A stretch of DNA of 64,000 nt from JACMNW01 sp963708425 (GTDB taxonomy: Bacteria > Pseudomonadota > Alphaproteobacteria > Rhodobacterales > Rhodobacteraceae), in contig OY970206.1 in NCBI GenBank assembly GCA_963708425.1, forward strand, positions 1,736,001 through 1,800,000. Direction: 5' to 3'. Positions within the stretch are counted from its first letter, which is position 1. Each line of letters begins with the position of its first letter. The notes beneath the pieces are model-generated. The model saw nothing but the letters and a program-made list of their open reading frames with translations. It did not search any database and was not told the origin of the DNA. Positions 24,910 to 32,532 of this stretch are shown here, one piece after another. A program made the position numbers and the translations under genes.

Positions 24910-24937
24910 CCTGGGCCGGACTGACCTCCGGCCCAGG
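24910..24937 (+). promoter_or_regulatory. Strong intercistronic hairpin between transport and catabolic genes
   Basis: An 11-bp perfect stem, CCTGGGCCGGA with TCCGGCCCAGG, closes a six-base loop 41 bases after the ATPase stop. It lacks a following T-run. It divides the transporter genes from the enzyme genes and may stabilise or cleave the transcript, or cause partial termination. Confidence 0.55.
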
Positions 24938-24976
24938 CCCAAATCCAGCAACAACCGACAACCCGAGGCGGGAAGA

Positions 24977-25981
24977 ATGACACAACGAATTGCCGTTATC
25001 GGCGCTGGCCTGATGGGGGCCGATCACGCCAGAATCGTGGCCGAGGACCTGCCCGGAGCCGTCCTCCAAGTGGTCTGCGACATGGATCAGGGACGCGCCC
25101 GCAAAATTGCTGATGACTGTGGTGCTGCAGACATCGGCAGCGATCCGGCCGCGGTAATCGCACGGGCTGACGTGGATGCCGTGATCATCGCCAGTCCCGA
25201 TTTCACTCATGCGCCGCTCAGCCTTGCGTGCATCAATGCGGGTAAACCGGTGCTCAGCGAAAAGCCCCTGTCGCAAAAGCCCGCCGAATGTCTTGAGGTG
25301 ATGGCCGCCGAACAGGCCGCTCGCCGCCGGTTCGTGCAGGTCGGCTTCATGCGCCGCTTTGACCAGGCCTATGTTGAGATGAAGACCGCCCTTGATCAAG
25401 GCCGTCTGGGCCGGGCCCTGATGATGCACAACTTCCACCGCAACGTGGAAACCCCCGCCGCTGACTTTACCGGGGCAATGGCCATCACCAATTCCGCCCC
25501 GCACGAGTTCGATGTCGTCCGCCATGTGCTGTCCTGCGAATACGCCAGCATTTCGGCGTATCAACCCAAGCGGTCTGATGCGCGGGTGGCGCCCGTGGTC
25601 ATGGTTCTGGAAACCACCGACGGGCAGCTTGTGACCATCGAGATCAACAACAACGCCGCCTACGGCTATGACGTGCGCGCCGAACTGGTGGGTGAGGCAG
25701 GCTCGATCGCTATGAACAACGTCGCCTACACCCGGACCGACATGAAACTGGCCAGTGCCACAGTCTATGAGTCCGACTGGCGTGGCCGCTACCACGAGGC
25801 CTATGTGCGTCAGAACCGGGCGTTCCTGCATTTCGTCAATACTGGCGAGTTCACCAAGACCGGCTCCAGCGCATGGGATGGCTATGCCGCCGCTATCGTC
25901 GCGGCAACCGGGGCGCGGGCCTTGGCATCGGGCACGAAACTGAGCGTCGAGATGATCGCAAAACCGGAGTTCTACGCATGA
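24977..25981 (+). CDS. Gfo/Idh/MocA-family oxidoreductase (inositol dehydrogenase-like)
   Basis: A 334-residue NAD(P)-dependent dehydrogenase. The Rossmann motif GAGLMG is at residues 9-14, and the catalytic lysine motif is SEKPLSQKPAE. The region NSAPHEFDVVRHVL holds the conserved histidine and aspartate of the inositol dehydrogenase type, and the C-terminal beta-sheet domain follows. It is closest in pattern to IolG/IdhA and rhizopine MocA proteins, which oxidise a ring hydroxyl of inositols or inosamines. It starts the enzyme half of the operon, with GGCGGGAAGA before ATG 24977, and overlaps the next gene by four bases (ATGA). Confidence 0.88.
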   Translation: MTQRIAVIGAGLMGADHARIVAEDLPGAVLQVVCDMDQGRARKIADDCGAADIGSDPAAVIARADVDAVIIASPDFTHAPLSLACINAGKPVLSEKPLSQKPAECLEVMAAEQAARRRFVQVGFMRRFDQAYVEMKTALDQGRLGRALMMHNFHRNVETPAADFTGAMAITNSAPHEFDVVRHVLSCEYASISAYQPKRSDARVAPVVMVLETTDGQLVTIEINNNAAYGYDVRAELVGEAGSIAMNNVAYTRTDMKLASATVYESDWRGRYHEAYVRQNRAFLHFVNTGEFTKTGSSAWDGYAAAIVAATGARALASGTKLSVEMIAKPEFYA

Positions 25982-26937
25982 AACTGGGATTTGTATCCGA
26001 CAGCCTCGGCGGGATGTCGTTCACTGAAATGCTGGACCATGCCGCACGCATGGGCGTGTCCGGGGTCGAGGTGAACACCTGCGGCTGGTCCACCGGCCCG
26101 CATTTCGACCTGAAGGCCATGCTGGGCAACGCGTCCGGGCAGAAGGCGTTTCTCAAATCCTTTGCCGACCGTGGGCTGGAGGTGATCAGCATGAACGCCA
26201 ACGGCAACCCCCTGCACCCGACCGATCCGAAACAGGGCAACGACCTGCGCGATACCATTCGTGTGGCTGGCGAAATGGGCATCAAGACCGTCTGCACTAT
26301 GTCGGGCCTTCCCGCAGGTAGTGCTGTCGACCTGATGCCGAACTGGGTTGTCTCAAGCTGGCCACCCGAGACACAGGAAATCCTGCGCTACCAGTGGCAG
26401 GAAAAGCTGATCCCCTTCTGGGAAGACATCGTGGCCCTCGCGACATCCTGTGGTGTCACACGCATCGCGCTGGAACTGCACGGCAACCAATGCGTCTACA
26501 ACGTTCCCAGCCTGTTGAAGCTGCGCGCCGCCGTCGGCCCGGTCATTGGCGCCAACCTCGACCCCAGCCACCTGTTCTGGATGGGTGCCGACCCGCTGAT
26601 TGCAGCCGAGCGGCTGGGCGACGCCATCTATCATGTCCACGCCAAGGACACCTTGCTGAACGCCCCGGTGCAAGCCACCACCAGCCTTCTGGAAAACGGC
26701 AGCCTGATGGACATTCCGGCACGCTCCTGGAGCTATATCACCCTTGGGTTCGGCCATGGTGAGGAATGGTGGCGGCAATTCTGCTACCGGCTGAAGATGG
26801 GCGGCTACGACGGCTGGTTGTCGATCGAGCACGAGGACGTGCTGCTGAACTCATTGGAAGGATTGGAGAAATCCGTGACCCTTTTGCAGGGCGTCATGCC
26901 TTCCGCCCCCGCCGATTACAAACCGCAAGCAATCTGA
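25978..26937 (+). CDS. Sugar phosphate isomerase/epimerase-like TIM-barrel protein (MocC/IolE-like)
   Basis: A 319-residue AP-endonuclease-2-type TIM barrel. The start MKLGFVSDSLGGMSFTEMLD overlaps the dehydrogenase stop. Metal-ligand positions of the family are visible: ELHGNQ (Glu on strand 5), GANLDPSHLFWMG (Asp and His), YHVHAKD (His) and WLSIEHED (Glu). In myo-inositol and rhizopine pathways, proteins of this fold (IolE, IolI, MocC) dehydrate or isomerise the ketone formed by the IolG/MocA-like enzyme. That role is inferred from order and family; the exact reaction is not known. Confidence 0.85.
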   Translation: MKLGFVSDSLGGMSFTEMLDHAARMGVSGVEVNTCGWSTGPHFDLKAMLGNASGQKAFLKSFADRGLEVISMNANGNPLHPTDPKQGNDLRDTIRVAGEMGIKTVCTMSGLPAGSAVDLMPNWVVSSWPPETQEILRYQWQEKLIPFWEDIVALATSCGVTRIALELHGNQCVYNVPSLLKLRAAVGPVIGANLDPSHLFWMGADPLIAAERLGDAIYHVHAKDTLLNAPVQATTSLLENGSLMDIPARSWSYITLGFGHGEEWWRQFCYRLKMGGYDGWLSIEHEDVLLNSLEGLEKSVTLLQGVMPSAPADYKPQAI

Positions 26938-26947
26938 GAGATGCAAC

Positions 26948-27256
26948 ATGGCCTGGATTGACGCCTGCTCTACCGAAGACATCGACGCCGAGGATGTGAT
27001 CCGCTTTGACCACGGCGACCGCACCTTCGCGATCTACCGCAACCACGAAGATGGCTATTTCTGCACCGATGGTCTTTGCACTCACGAAGAGATTCACCTG
27101 TCGGGTGGTCTAGTGATGGAAAACACCGTCGAATGCCCGAAACATTCCTCGATCTTCAACTTCACCAATGGCGAAGTCGAAACCCCGCCCGCTTGCAACA
27201 ACCTGCATTGCTATGCCACGCGCATCGAAGCGGGTCGCGTTCTGATCGACCTCTGA
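26948..27256 (+). CDS. mocE: Rieske-type [2Fe-2S] ferredoxin (MocE-like)
   Basis: A 102-residue soluble Rieske protein. The cluster ligands are Cys44-x-His46 (CTH) and Cys63-x2-His66 (CPKH), spaced as in MocE and other ferredoxins of Rieske oxygenase systems. It lacks a signal peptide or membrane anchor, so it acts in the cytoplasm. It is the plausible electron donor for the membrane hydroxylase encoded at 17648-18673. In rhizobia mocE sits between the oxygenase mocD and reductase mocF. No ferredoxin reductase gene is visible here, so electrons must come from elsewhere or the reductase gene has been lost. It ends one base before the next gene's start. The symbol reflects family resemblance, not proven function. 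Confidence 0.78.
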   Translation: MAWIDACSTEDIDAEDVIRFDHGDRTFAIYRNHEDGYFCTDGLCTHEEIHLSGGLVMENTVECPKHSSIFNFTNGEVETPPACNNLHCYATRIEAGRVLIDL

Positions 27257-27257
27257 C

Positions 27258-28031
27258 GTGGCTTTCCAGCTTGCAGCCTGCGCAGAAATGCTTTGGCGCG
27301 ACCGGCCCATATCCTGGAGGGCCAGCCGCCTGAAAGAGATGGGCTTTGGCGTCGGGCTGTGGAATTGGCCCGCGTGGGACGTGGTCGCGATGGCGCGGAC
27401 CGGTGCCACGTTCACGATCATGAACGGCTATCTGAAGGGCCGTCTGGCCGACAAGGAGGGGGCCGCCATGCTGCTCACCTCGGCGCGTGAGACCGCGCTG
27501 GTGGGCAAGCGTCTGGGCGTGCAGCGTTTGAACCTGCATGGCACGGGATTGGGCGATTTCGGCCTGCCGATCCCGCATCTGGCAAGTTTTGCGCCCGGGA
27601 TGGAGCTGCGCGCGCGCGACACCCTGCACCGCATCTGCGATCTTGCCGAAGAGCTGGATGTCACATTCACGCTGGAAAACCTGAACCTGCGCGAACATCC
27701 GGGCTGCCCGTTCAATTCAACTGCTGCGGTGCTGTCGCTGGTCTCGGCAGTGAACCGGCCGCAGCTGCGGATCAACCTTGATCTTTACCACACCCAGATT
27801 GGTGAGGGCGACGTGATCCGCTGGGCCGAAGCCTGCCTGCCATGGATCGGCGAGGTTCAGGTCGCCGACAACCCGGGTCGCTGCGAGCCCAGCACCGGAG
27901 AGATGAACTGGCCGAACATCGCTCGCGCACTTGCCGCTATGGGCTATTCCGGTCCGGTCGGCATGGAAGCCTTTGCATCAGGTGAAGAAGAGGCTGCCTT
28001 GCAGGCCTTCCGCGCCGCATTCACACTTTAA
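27258..28031 (+). CDS. Hydroxypyruvate isomerase-like TIM-barrel protein
   Basis: A 257-residue AP-endonuclease-2-fold protein of the Hyi/OtnI type. Features include the opening FQLAACAEMLWRDRPISWRA, NLHGTG, TFTLENLN (metal Glu), INLDLYHTQIGEGD (Asp/His), EVQVADNPGRCEPSTGEMNW and VGMEAF (metal Glu), all characteristic of hydroxypyruvate isomerase-like enzymes acting on small 2-keto or 3-keto sugars or acids. It starts with GTG at 27258, one base after the Rieske stop, so translation is coupled. A second TIM-barrel isomerase in the same operon suggests two successive isomerisation or dehydration steps. Confidence 0.83.
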   Translation: MAFQLAACAEMLWRDRPISWRASRLKEMGFGVGLWNWPAWDVVAMARTGATFTIMNGYLKGRLADKEGAAMLLTSARETALVGKRLGVQRLNLHGTGLGDFGLPIPHLASFAPGMELRARDTLHRICDLAEELDVTFTLENLNLREHPGCPFNSTAAVLSLVSAVNRPQLRINLDLYHTQIGEGDVIRWAEACLPWIGEVQVADNPGRCEPSTGEMNWPNIARALAAMGYSGPVGMEAFASGEEEAALQAFRAAFTL

Positions 28032-28043
28032 CGGAGAGACCCC

Positions 28044-28868
28044 ATGGGAATGTACCACAACCGTCCGCATGTTCAGGACATTCGCGCCATGAAAAAGCGC
28101 GGCGAAAAAATCTCTATGCTCTATGTCTCGGCCCCTGAAGAAGCAGCGGCCGCCGCCGCCGCGGGCATTCACATGCTGTCTATCGAAGGCCGCTTCTTTG
28201 ACGCCGAAATGCGCGAAGCGGCGGGGGATTGCTTTGTGCAGGTCGGCTTGCCTTTTGGCGGCTGGGGCAGCCTGAACGGGTTGTTTCTGACCACGGTCGA
28301 AGACTATCTGCGGACGGCGTTTCGGTTCTCGTCGATTGGTGGCGATGCGTTTTATTGCTCGGCGTCTTACGAAATCCAGAAGGCGCTGGCGGACAATCAT
28401 CTTGCAGTGGTGGCTCACATCGGGCTGGTTCCATCCTACATCACTTGGACCGGCTGGCGCGCTGTCGGCAAGTCGGCGAACGAGGCGGCGTCTCTGTGGA
28501 AGCACACCAAGATGCTGGAGCAGATCGGCTGCTTCGCGGCCGAATTGGAGGTGGTGCCCGACCGCCTGGGCAAGTTCCTGTCCGAAAACTCTTCGCTCAT
28601 CATGTTGGGTATGGGCGCCGGCAAATACGCCGATGCGCAGTACCTCTTTACCGAAGATGTCTGCGGCTATGGCAAGAACCACAAACCGCGCCACGGCAAG
28701 GTTTACCGCAACCTCGGCCCGGAATTGCAGCGTTTGCAGGACGAACGCATCGGCGCCTTCAAAGACTTCAAGGCAGATGTGGACAATGGTGGCTATCCGG
28801 CAGCAGACCATTCGGTGGCGATCAAGGACGACGAGTTCGAAGCCTTCCTGAAATCGGTCAAGGGGTAA
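28044..28868 (+). CDS. Divergent PanB-like (ketopantoate hydroxymethyltransferase family) protein
   Basis: A 274-residue protein with the fold pattern of 3-methyl-2-oxobutanoate hydroxymethyltransferase. The similarity is in KKRGEKISMLYVSAPEEAAA, VAHIGLVPSY, FAAELEVVPDRLGKFL (the Glu corresponding to PanB Glu181) and IMLGMGAGKYADAQYLFTED. However, the PanB metal-site segments are changed: the GDS motif is replaced by IEGRFFD, the strand normally ending in ADMPF reads VQVGLPFGG, and the Lys/Glu motif KLEGG is missing (FYCSAS). It is therefore unlikely to make pantothenate, and may be an aldolase, lyase or mutase-like enzyme for the pathway product. It is the last intact gene of the cluster. 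A GGAGAGACC site precedes ATG 28044. Confidence 0.72.
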   Translation: MGMYHNRPHVQDIRAMKKRGEKISMLYVSAPEEAAAAAAAGIHMLSIEGRFFDAEMREAAGDCFVQVGLPFGGWGSLNGLFLTTVEDYLRTAFRFSSIGGDAFYCSASYEIQKALADNHLAVVAHIGLVPSYITWTGWRAVGKSANEAASLWKHTKMLEQIGCFAAELEVVPDRLGKFLSENSSLIMLGMGAGKYADAQYLFTEDVCGYGKNHKPRHGKVYRNLGPELQRLQDERIGAFKDFKADVDNGGYPAADHSVAIKDDEFEAFLKSVKG

Positions 28869-28872
28869 GTCC

Positions 28873-28968
28873 ATGCGCATCGGGGTGGTCGGCTATGGCA
28901 CCGGCGGGCAGCATTTTCACACGCCGGAACCTTGCGGCGGCCACCTGCGCCGCCGCCCCCCCCGGTGA
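28873..28968 (+). pseudogene. N-terminal stub of a second Gfo/Idh-family oxidoreductase
   Basis: Four bases after the PanB-like gene, MRIGVVGYGTGGQHFHTP is the Rossmann start of a Gfo/Idh dehydrogenase of the type with a GGxxFHxPF motif. After HTP the family similarity ends and the frame closes at 28968. The remaining ~320 codons are gone, and GC-rich non-coding sequence follows to 29058. The operon evidently had more genes before a deletion or rearrangement. Confidence 0.65.
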
Positions 28969-29058
28969 AGGCGGCAGAAGGTGCGCGCACCCCCGCCGCT
29001 CTTGGCGCAGCCCGCCAAAGCGCAGCCGAAGGCCGCTCGATCCGGCCATAATCGATAG

Positions 29059-29370
29059 GGAAACGCATCAGCGGACGAACAGAAATTCGGAACCCGCAAC
29101 AGACGCGGCGACTATGCTCCGAACGCGCCGCTTGATAGCGCACCGCTGCTGCGCTGGCCAGTGCAGCCGCTGAAACTTCTCCGCTGGCTGCCGCATTACT
29201 TCCTGTCGTGGAACGCGCTTTTCTTTGCGCTTGGTGCAGCCCTGTGGTTCTGGGCCACGCCCGCGCGTGAAACTCTGACCGCGTGGGACTGGCAGTGGAT
29301 GGCCCTGCTTCTGGCGCGGAATGCGGCCCTCGTTCTGGTGGTATTTGGCGCGCTGGGGCTGCGTCTCTAT
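29059..29370 (+). pseudogene. N-terminal remnant of a second sterol desaturase-type hydroxylase
   Basis: The frame after TAG 29056-29058 reads KFGTRNRRGDYAPNAPLDSA, then LKLLRWLPHYFLSWNALFFA and further hydrophobic helices. The opening matches the N-terminus of the intact hydroxylase at 17648 (KFGTRDKRGNWTPN). No start codon is present at the expected place, and similarity ends at about 29370, before any histidine cluster. A paralogous hydroxylase gene was therefore once part of this cluster. Confidence 0.65.
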
Positions 29371-29876
29371 AACGAACTGATCGACCTCAAGGTGACATTG
29401 TCCTACTTTGTCGACCCAAACCCCGGGTTCTCGGCAAACGTGGACCCTCAACGATATCAGTCTTTGGTCTTCGGTTCGATCTACGCTGCATGGGCTAAAC
29501 GGTTGGCTCGTTCAAGCGGCGCGTGAATGCCTCGGAGCGTGATGATCCGCGGATCGGCGGCGCTGCGCATCCAGACGATAGCCGCTGGCTGCTCGGACCC
29601 GACAGCATCTCAGCTGGGTCTCTGCACTGCGATACCTGGAGCGGGCCAGCTATTGACCTGCTGGGGCGAGACCGGCTGTGCATCAAGCCGGTCGGTGGTT
29701 GGTGGCGTGATCGCGCGCGACCGGAGGTTGTCAATCGGAAGGCCCGTTATGCGCTGGTTGTCACTCTGAAGGGACGCCGTGTAGACATCGACCTTCACAC
29801 TCCAATCAGCATCGCAGTGCAACTTCCTGTCGAGATCGACTTGCCTATAGAAATCAAGGGGGACACCTACGGATAG
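29371..29876 (+). pseudogene. Subtilase (S8 peptidase) C-terminal remnant, frameshifted
   Basis: Directly joined to the hydroxylase remnant, the frame continues as LKVTLSYFVDPNPGF and RYQSLVFG. Then, in another frame from about 29523, it reads RWLLGPDSISAGSLHCDTWS, KPVGGWWRDRA and RYALVVTLKGRRVDIDLHTP. These are the jelly-roll tail segments of a group of bacterial S8 peptidases (RVTLSYFIEPNPG, GSLHSDxWxG, YPVxGWWK, DLYTP). The catalytic domain is absent. The joint is the product of recombination between unrelated genes. Confidence 0.6.
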
Positions 29877-29973
29877 CACAAGGGATTTGACCCAGTGAGC
29901 CCGACGCCGCTGATGCGCAACAGGGGGACTCGCAAAACATCTACCAGATGTTGACAAGGATTTCAAATAGCAA

Positions 29974-29996
29974 AACCCGACTGTTTAAGTCGGGTT
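29974..29996 (-). terminator. Intrinsic terminator of the former tRNA-fMet gene
   Basis: AACCCGACT and AGTCGGGTT form a 9-bp perfect stem with a five-base loop. On the minus strand it is followed by TTTTG. It lies about 30 bases beyond the 3' end of the tRNA-fMet remnant, the usual place for its terminator. Confidence 0.7.
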
Positions 29997-30026
29997 CTAT
30001 CTATTTGATATGTTTGTTTTTTTGGG

Positions 30027-30070
30027 TTGCGGGGACAGGATTTGAACCTGTGACCTTCAGGTTATGAGCC
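30027..30070 (-). pseudogene. tRNA-fMet(CAT), 3' half only
   Basis: The minus strand reads GGCTCATAACCTGAAGG, TCACAGGTTCAAATCCTG and TCCCCGCAA, which is the anticodon arm from the CAT loop, the variable loop, the T-arm and the acceptor 3' strand of alphaproteobacterial initiator tRNA. Upstream of the anticodon arm (beyond 30070) the D-arm and acceptor 5' strand are replaced by unrelated sequence, so the gene cannot give a tRNA. This is the kind of scar left at an integration or recombination site in a tRNA gene. Confidence 0.75.
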
Positions 30071-30454
30071 GAATCTCTCGGGAAGACGCGTGTCCTTTGA
30101 TTTCAACGGGTCACGCGATAACCCATTGAACCGGCGACGTTTTCCAACCGCTTCTTGCCGCGGCCAACCGCAGCGGTCGAGTCCAAACAGGGAACAAAGT
30201 GTTAAACAGGTTGACCTATTGTTAACCCGCCATTTGAGGCTGGTCAGGTCACCCGGCAACAACAACACTGGGCGAAAGCGTTCAATCGGCCAAACAGTCA
30301 AGGCGACAATGACAGATCAAGGGCTGCGCATGTTTAGTGTGACATCTTGGCGGCCGTCATACCCAACTCCGTCACGAAAAGATATTGGGAACCGAAAACC
30401 TGTTCCTCCGAAGACGTTGTCGACAGCGCTCGCCAACTCCAGACGAGTTCTGAT
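30071..30454. other. Unassigned stretch between tRNA-fMet scar and sugar operon
   Basis: About 380 bases with no recognisable gene. The sequence is less GC-rich than its neighbours, and the short open frames on both strands show no family resemblance. It may contain the far junction of a lost integrated element. Confidence 0.4.
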
Positions 30455-31522
30455 TCAGCCTGCAAAAAGATGCGTCATCGCCGGATCAAAAGCCAAGTTC
30501 ATCGGTGTGCCAAGCGCAAACACCGCATCTTTGGTCAAAGATACAATCAAAGCTGTGCCATCGCGCAGCTGCACTTCCATTACCGTTTCGCTGCCCAGCC
30601 GTTCGGTCAGCATCACCTTGCCATGCAACTTGCCTTGCGCTTGATCGTCGGTTGGCGACAGATATTGCGGACGGATGCCAAGGCGGGCACGTTGGCCGGA
30701 CTTCGGCAGGCCCACACGGATCGGCACTTCGACCGGATCAAGCGAGCCGTTCTTGACGACCGCGTGGCTGGCGTTGGCAGACACCACCTCGACATCCAGA
30801 AAGTTCATCGAAGGCGCACCCAGAAAGCCTGCGACAAATTCGTTGGATGGGTTGTGATACAGATCCATCGGCGCACCGATCTGCTGCACCAATCCGTCCT
30901 TCAGCACCACGATCTTATCCGCCAGCGTCATCGCTTCAACCTGATCATGGGTCACATAAACCATGGTGGCGCCCAGCGCCTTGTGCAGCTTGCCGATTTC
31001 CATCCGCATATCCATGCGCAACGCGGCATCAAGGTTCGACAGCGGCTCGTCAAACAAAAACACCTGCGGTTTGCGCACGATGGCCCGGCCAATGGCAACG
31101 CGCTGGCGCTGCCCCCCTGATAGCTGACTTGGGCGGCGGTCCATCAGATGTTCCATCTGCAAAATGCGGGCTGCCTCCGCTACCTTGGCATCTTTAACCT
31201 CTTTGCTGTCGCCCGCGATGGTCAGCCCGAAAGCCACGTTTTCGCGGACGGTCATATGCGGGAAAATGGCGTAGGATTGGAACACCATGGCGACGCTGCG
31301 GTCTTTGGGTGGCAGGTCGTTCACCACCTTGCCGCCAATGTTCAACGTGCCGCCGGAAATATCCTCCAAGCCTGCGATCATCCGCAGCAGGGTGGATTTG
31401 CCGCAACCCGATGGGCCGACAAAGACGCAAAACTCACCGTCTTCGATAGTGATATCTACGCCTTTGATGACATGGGCATTGCCGTAACTTTTCTTAAGGC
31501 CTGTCAGGGTGATAGCAGCCAT
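30455..31522 (-). CDS. Carbohydrate ABC transporter ATPase (MalK/UgpC type)
   Basis: A 355-residue ATPase of the CUT1 importer class. Walker A GPSGCGKST is at residues 36-44, with the Q-loop MVFQSYAIFPHM, signature LSGGQRQR, Walker B VFLFDEPLSNLD and the H-loop YVTHDQ. A C-terminal TOBE/OB regulatory domain follows and ends LAFDPAMTHLFAG. It energises the MalF/MalG-type permeases upstream in the same operon. It is the last gene, five bases after the glycoside hydrolase. Confidence 0.92.
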   Translation of the reverse strand: MAAITLTGLKKSYGNAHVIKGVDITIEDGEFCVFVGPSGCGKSTLLRMIAGLEDISGGTLNIGGKVVNDLPPKDRSVAMVFQSYAIFPHMTVRENVAFGLTIAGDSKEVKDAKVAEAARILQMEHLMDRRPSQLSGGQRQRVAIGRAIVRKPQVFLFDEPLSNLDAALRMDMRMEIGKLHKALGATMVYVTHDQVEAMTLADKIVVLKDGLVQQIGAPMDLYHNPSNEFVAGFLGAPSMNFLDVEVVSANASHAVVKNGSLDPVEVPIRVGLPKSGQRARLGIRPQYLSPTDDQAQGKLHGKVMLTERLGSETVMEVQLRDGTALIVSLTKDAVFALGTPMNLAFDPAMTHLFAG

Positions 31523-31527
31523 TGGTT

Positions 31528-32520
31528 TTACTCCGCAGCTTGAGCAAGGGGGGTGACCTGTAGCAGCCCATCGGGGGCAACCGTCACAGGTTCAGGGTCC
31601 ATCACATAGCCGCCAAAATTGTCGTGGCCGCCGTCGGCAAAGCCCATGATGCGCAGGCCATCCGGCGTTTGCAGGATACGGGCGGCATATCTGCGGCACG
31701 GCATCGCCCCGTCGAGAAATGCCCCGGGGGCTATGCGCCACGGGCCGCGCGGATGATCTGCGATCAAATAATGACTGCCAGTTACCGGGCTTTGCGGGTT
31801 GGCCGCACGGTAGGCATCAGACCAATGTTGGTCCGATGTGCAAAACAGGCAATACCAATGCTTTCCCACGCGGAAAACTTGCGGCACTTCCAACTGGCCA
31901 AATCCACCGACAAAAACGGGCGGGCGCAATGTCCAGGTCATCAAATCACTTGACGTAGCAAACCCGATCGCCCCGCCGGCATTGGGTTCGGCGATCCCAG
32001 GCGCGCGGGCTGTGAAATACATCAGCCAGCCGTCACCATCAGGATCGCGCATCACCCAAGGGTCGCGCATTGCGCGGTCGTGCCAATGGCCGATGGCATG
32101 GTCTTTTTCGTACAAGTCCGCCACGGGCCCGTTCAGGTCCAGACATTGGCCGCCGTTCACCCGCACCCAGCTATGCGCGTCCGTAGAGGTCGCATGGCCT
32201 ATACGTTGATACATGCCGTCTTCAGCCCGGGTGGACCCAGTGTAGAATAGATGCCACAGCCCGTCTTCATCACGCACCACGGACCCTGTCCATGTGGTGA
32301 AATCATCCCAGGCGGGCGCGTCTGACGGGCGCAGCATGGTGCCAAGATGCGACCAGTTCACCAGATCGGTGCTTGTCGCATGGCCTTGGCTTACGTTGAA
32401 ATGCCGCAAGTCAGGGTCACCAAGGCTGCGGTCGGCTTGCAGGAAATAGCCGTGCCATTTGTCGCCATCATGGGCATACCAGCTGTCCCAAATCCATTTG
32501 CCGTCGATTGAAATTACCAT
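31528..32520 (-). CDS. GH32/GH68-like five-bladed beta-propeller glycoside hydrolase
   Basis: A 330-residue protein without a signal peptide, so cytoplasmic. It shows the clan J-type triad of short motifs: WDSW with Asp12 as the likely nucleophile, MRDPWVM with the transition-state Asp, and EVPQVF with the likely acid/base Glu. Repeated propeller blades are visible (ATSTDLVNWSHLG, ATSTDAHSWVRV, ATSSDLMTWTLR). Enzymes of this type cleave beta-fructosides such as sucrose; GH43-like activity cannot be excluded. Its place inside a CUT1 sugar import operon implies that the imported oligosaccharide is split here. Confidence 0.75.
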   Translation of the reverse strand: MVISIDGKWIWDSWYAHDGDKWHGYFLQADRSLGDPDLRHFNVSQGHATSTDLVNWSHLGTMLRPSDAPAWDDFTTWTGSVVRDEDGLWHLFYTGSTRAEDGMYQRIGHATSTDAHSWVRVNGGQCLDLNGPVADLYEKDHAIGHWHDRAMRDPWVMRDPDGDGWLMYFTARAPGIAEPNAGGAIGFATSSDLMTWTLRPPVFVGGFGQLEVPQVFRVGKHWYCLFCTSDQHWSDAYRAANPQSPVTGSHYLIADHPRGPWRIAPGAFLDGAMPCRRYAARILQTPDGLRIMGFADGGHDNFGGYVMDPEPVTVAPDGLLQVTPLAQAAE

Positions 32521-32532
32521 GATGTTCTCCGT

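Noticed and set aside
28044..28868. A second pantothenate-synthesis panB
   Set aside because: Key metal-binding motifs are replaced and there is no panC nearby; the operon is catabolic.
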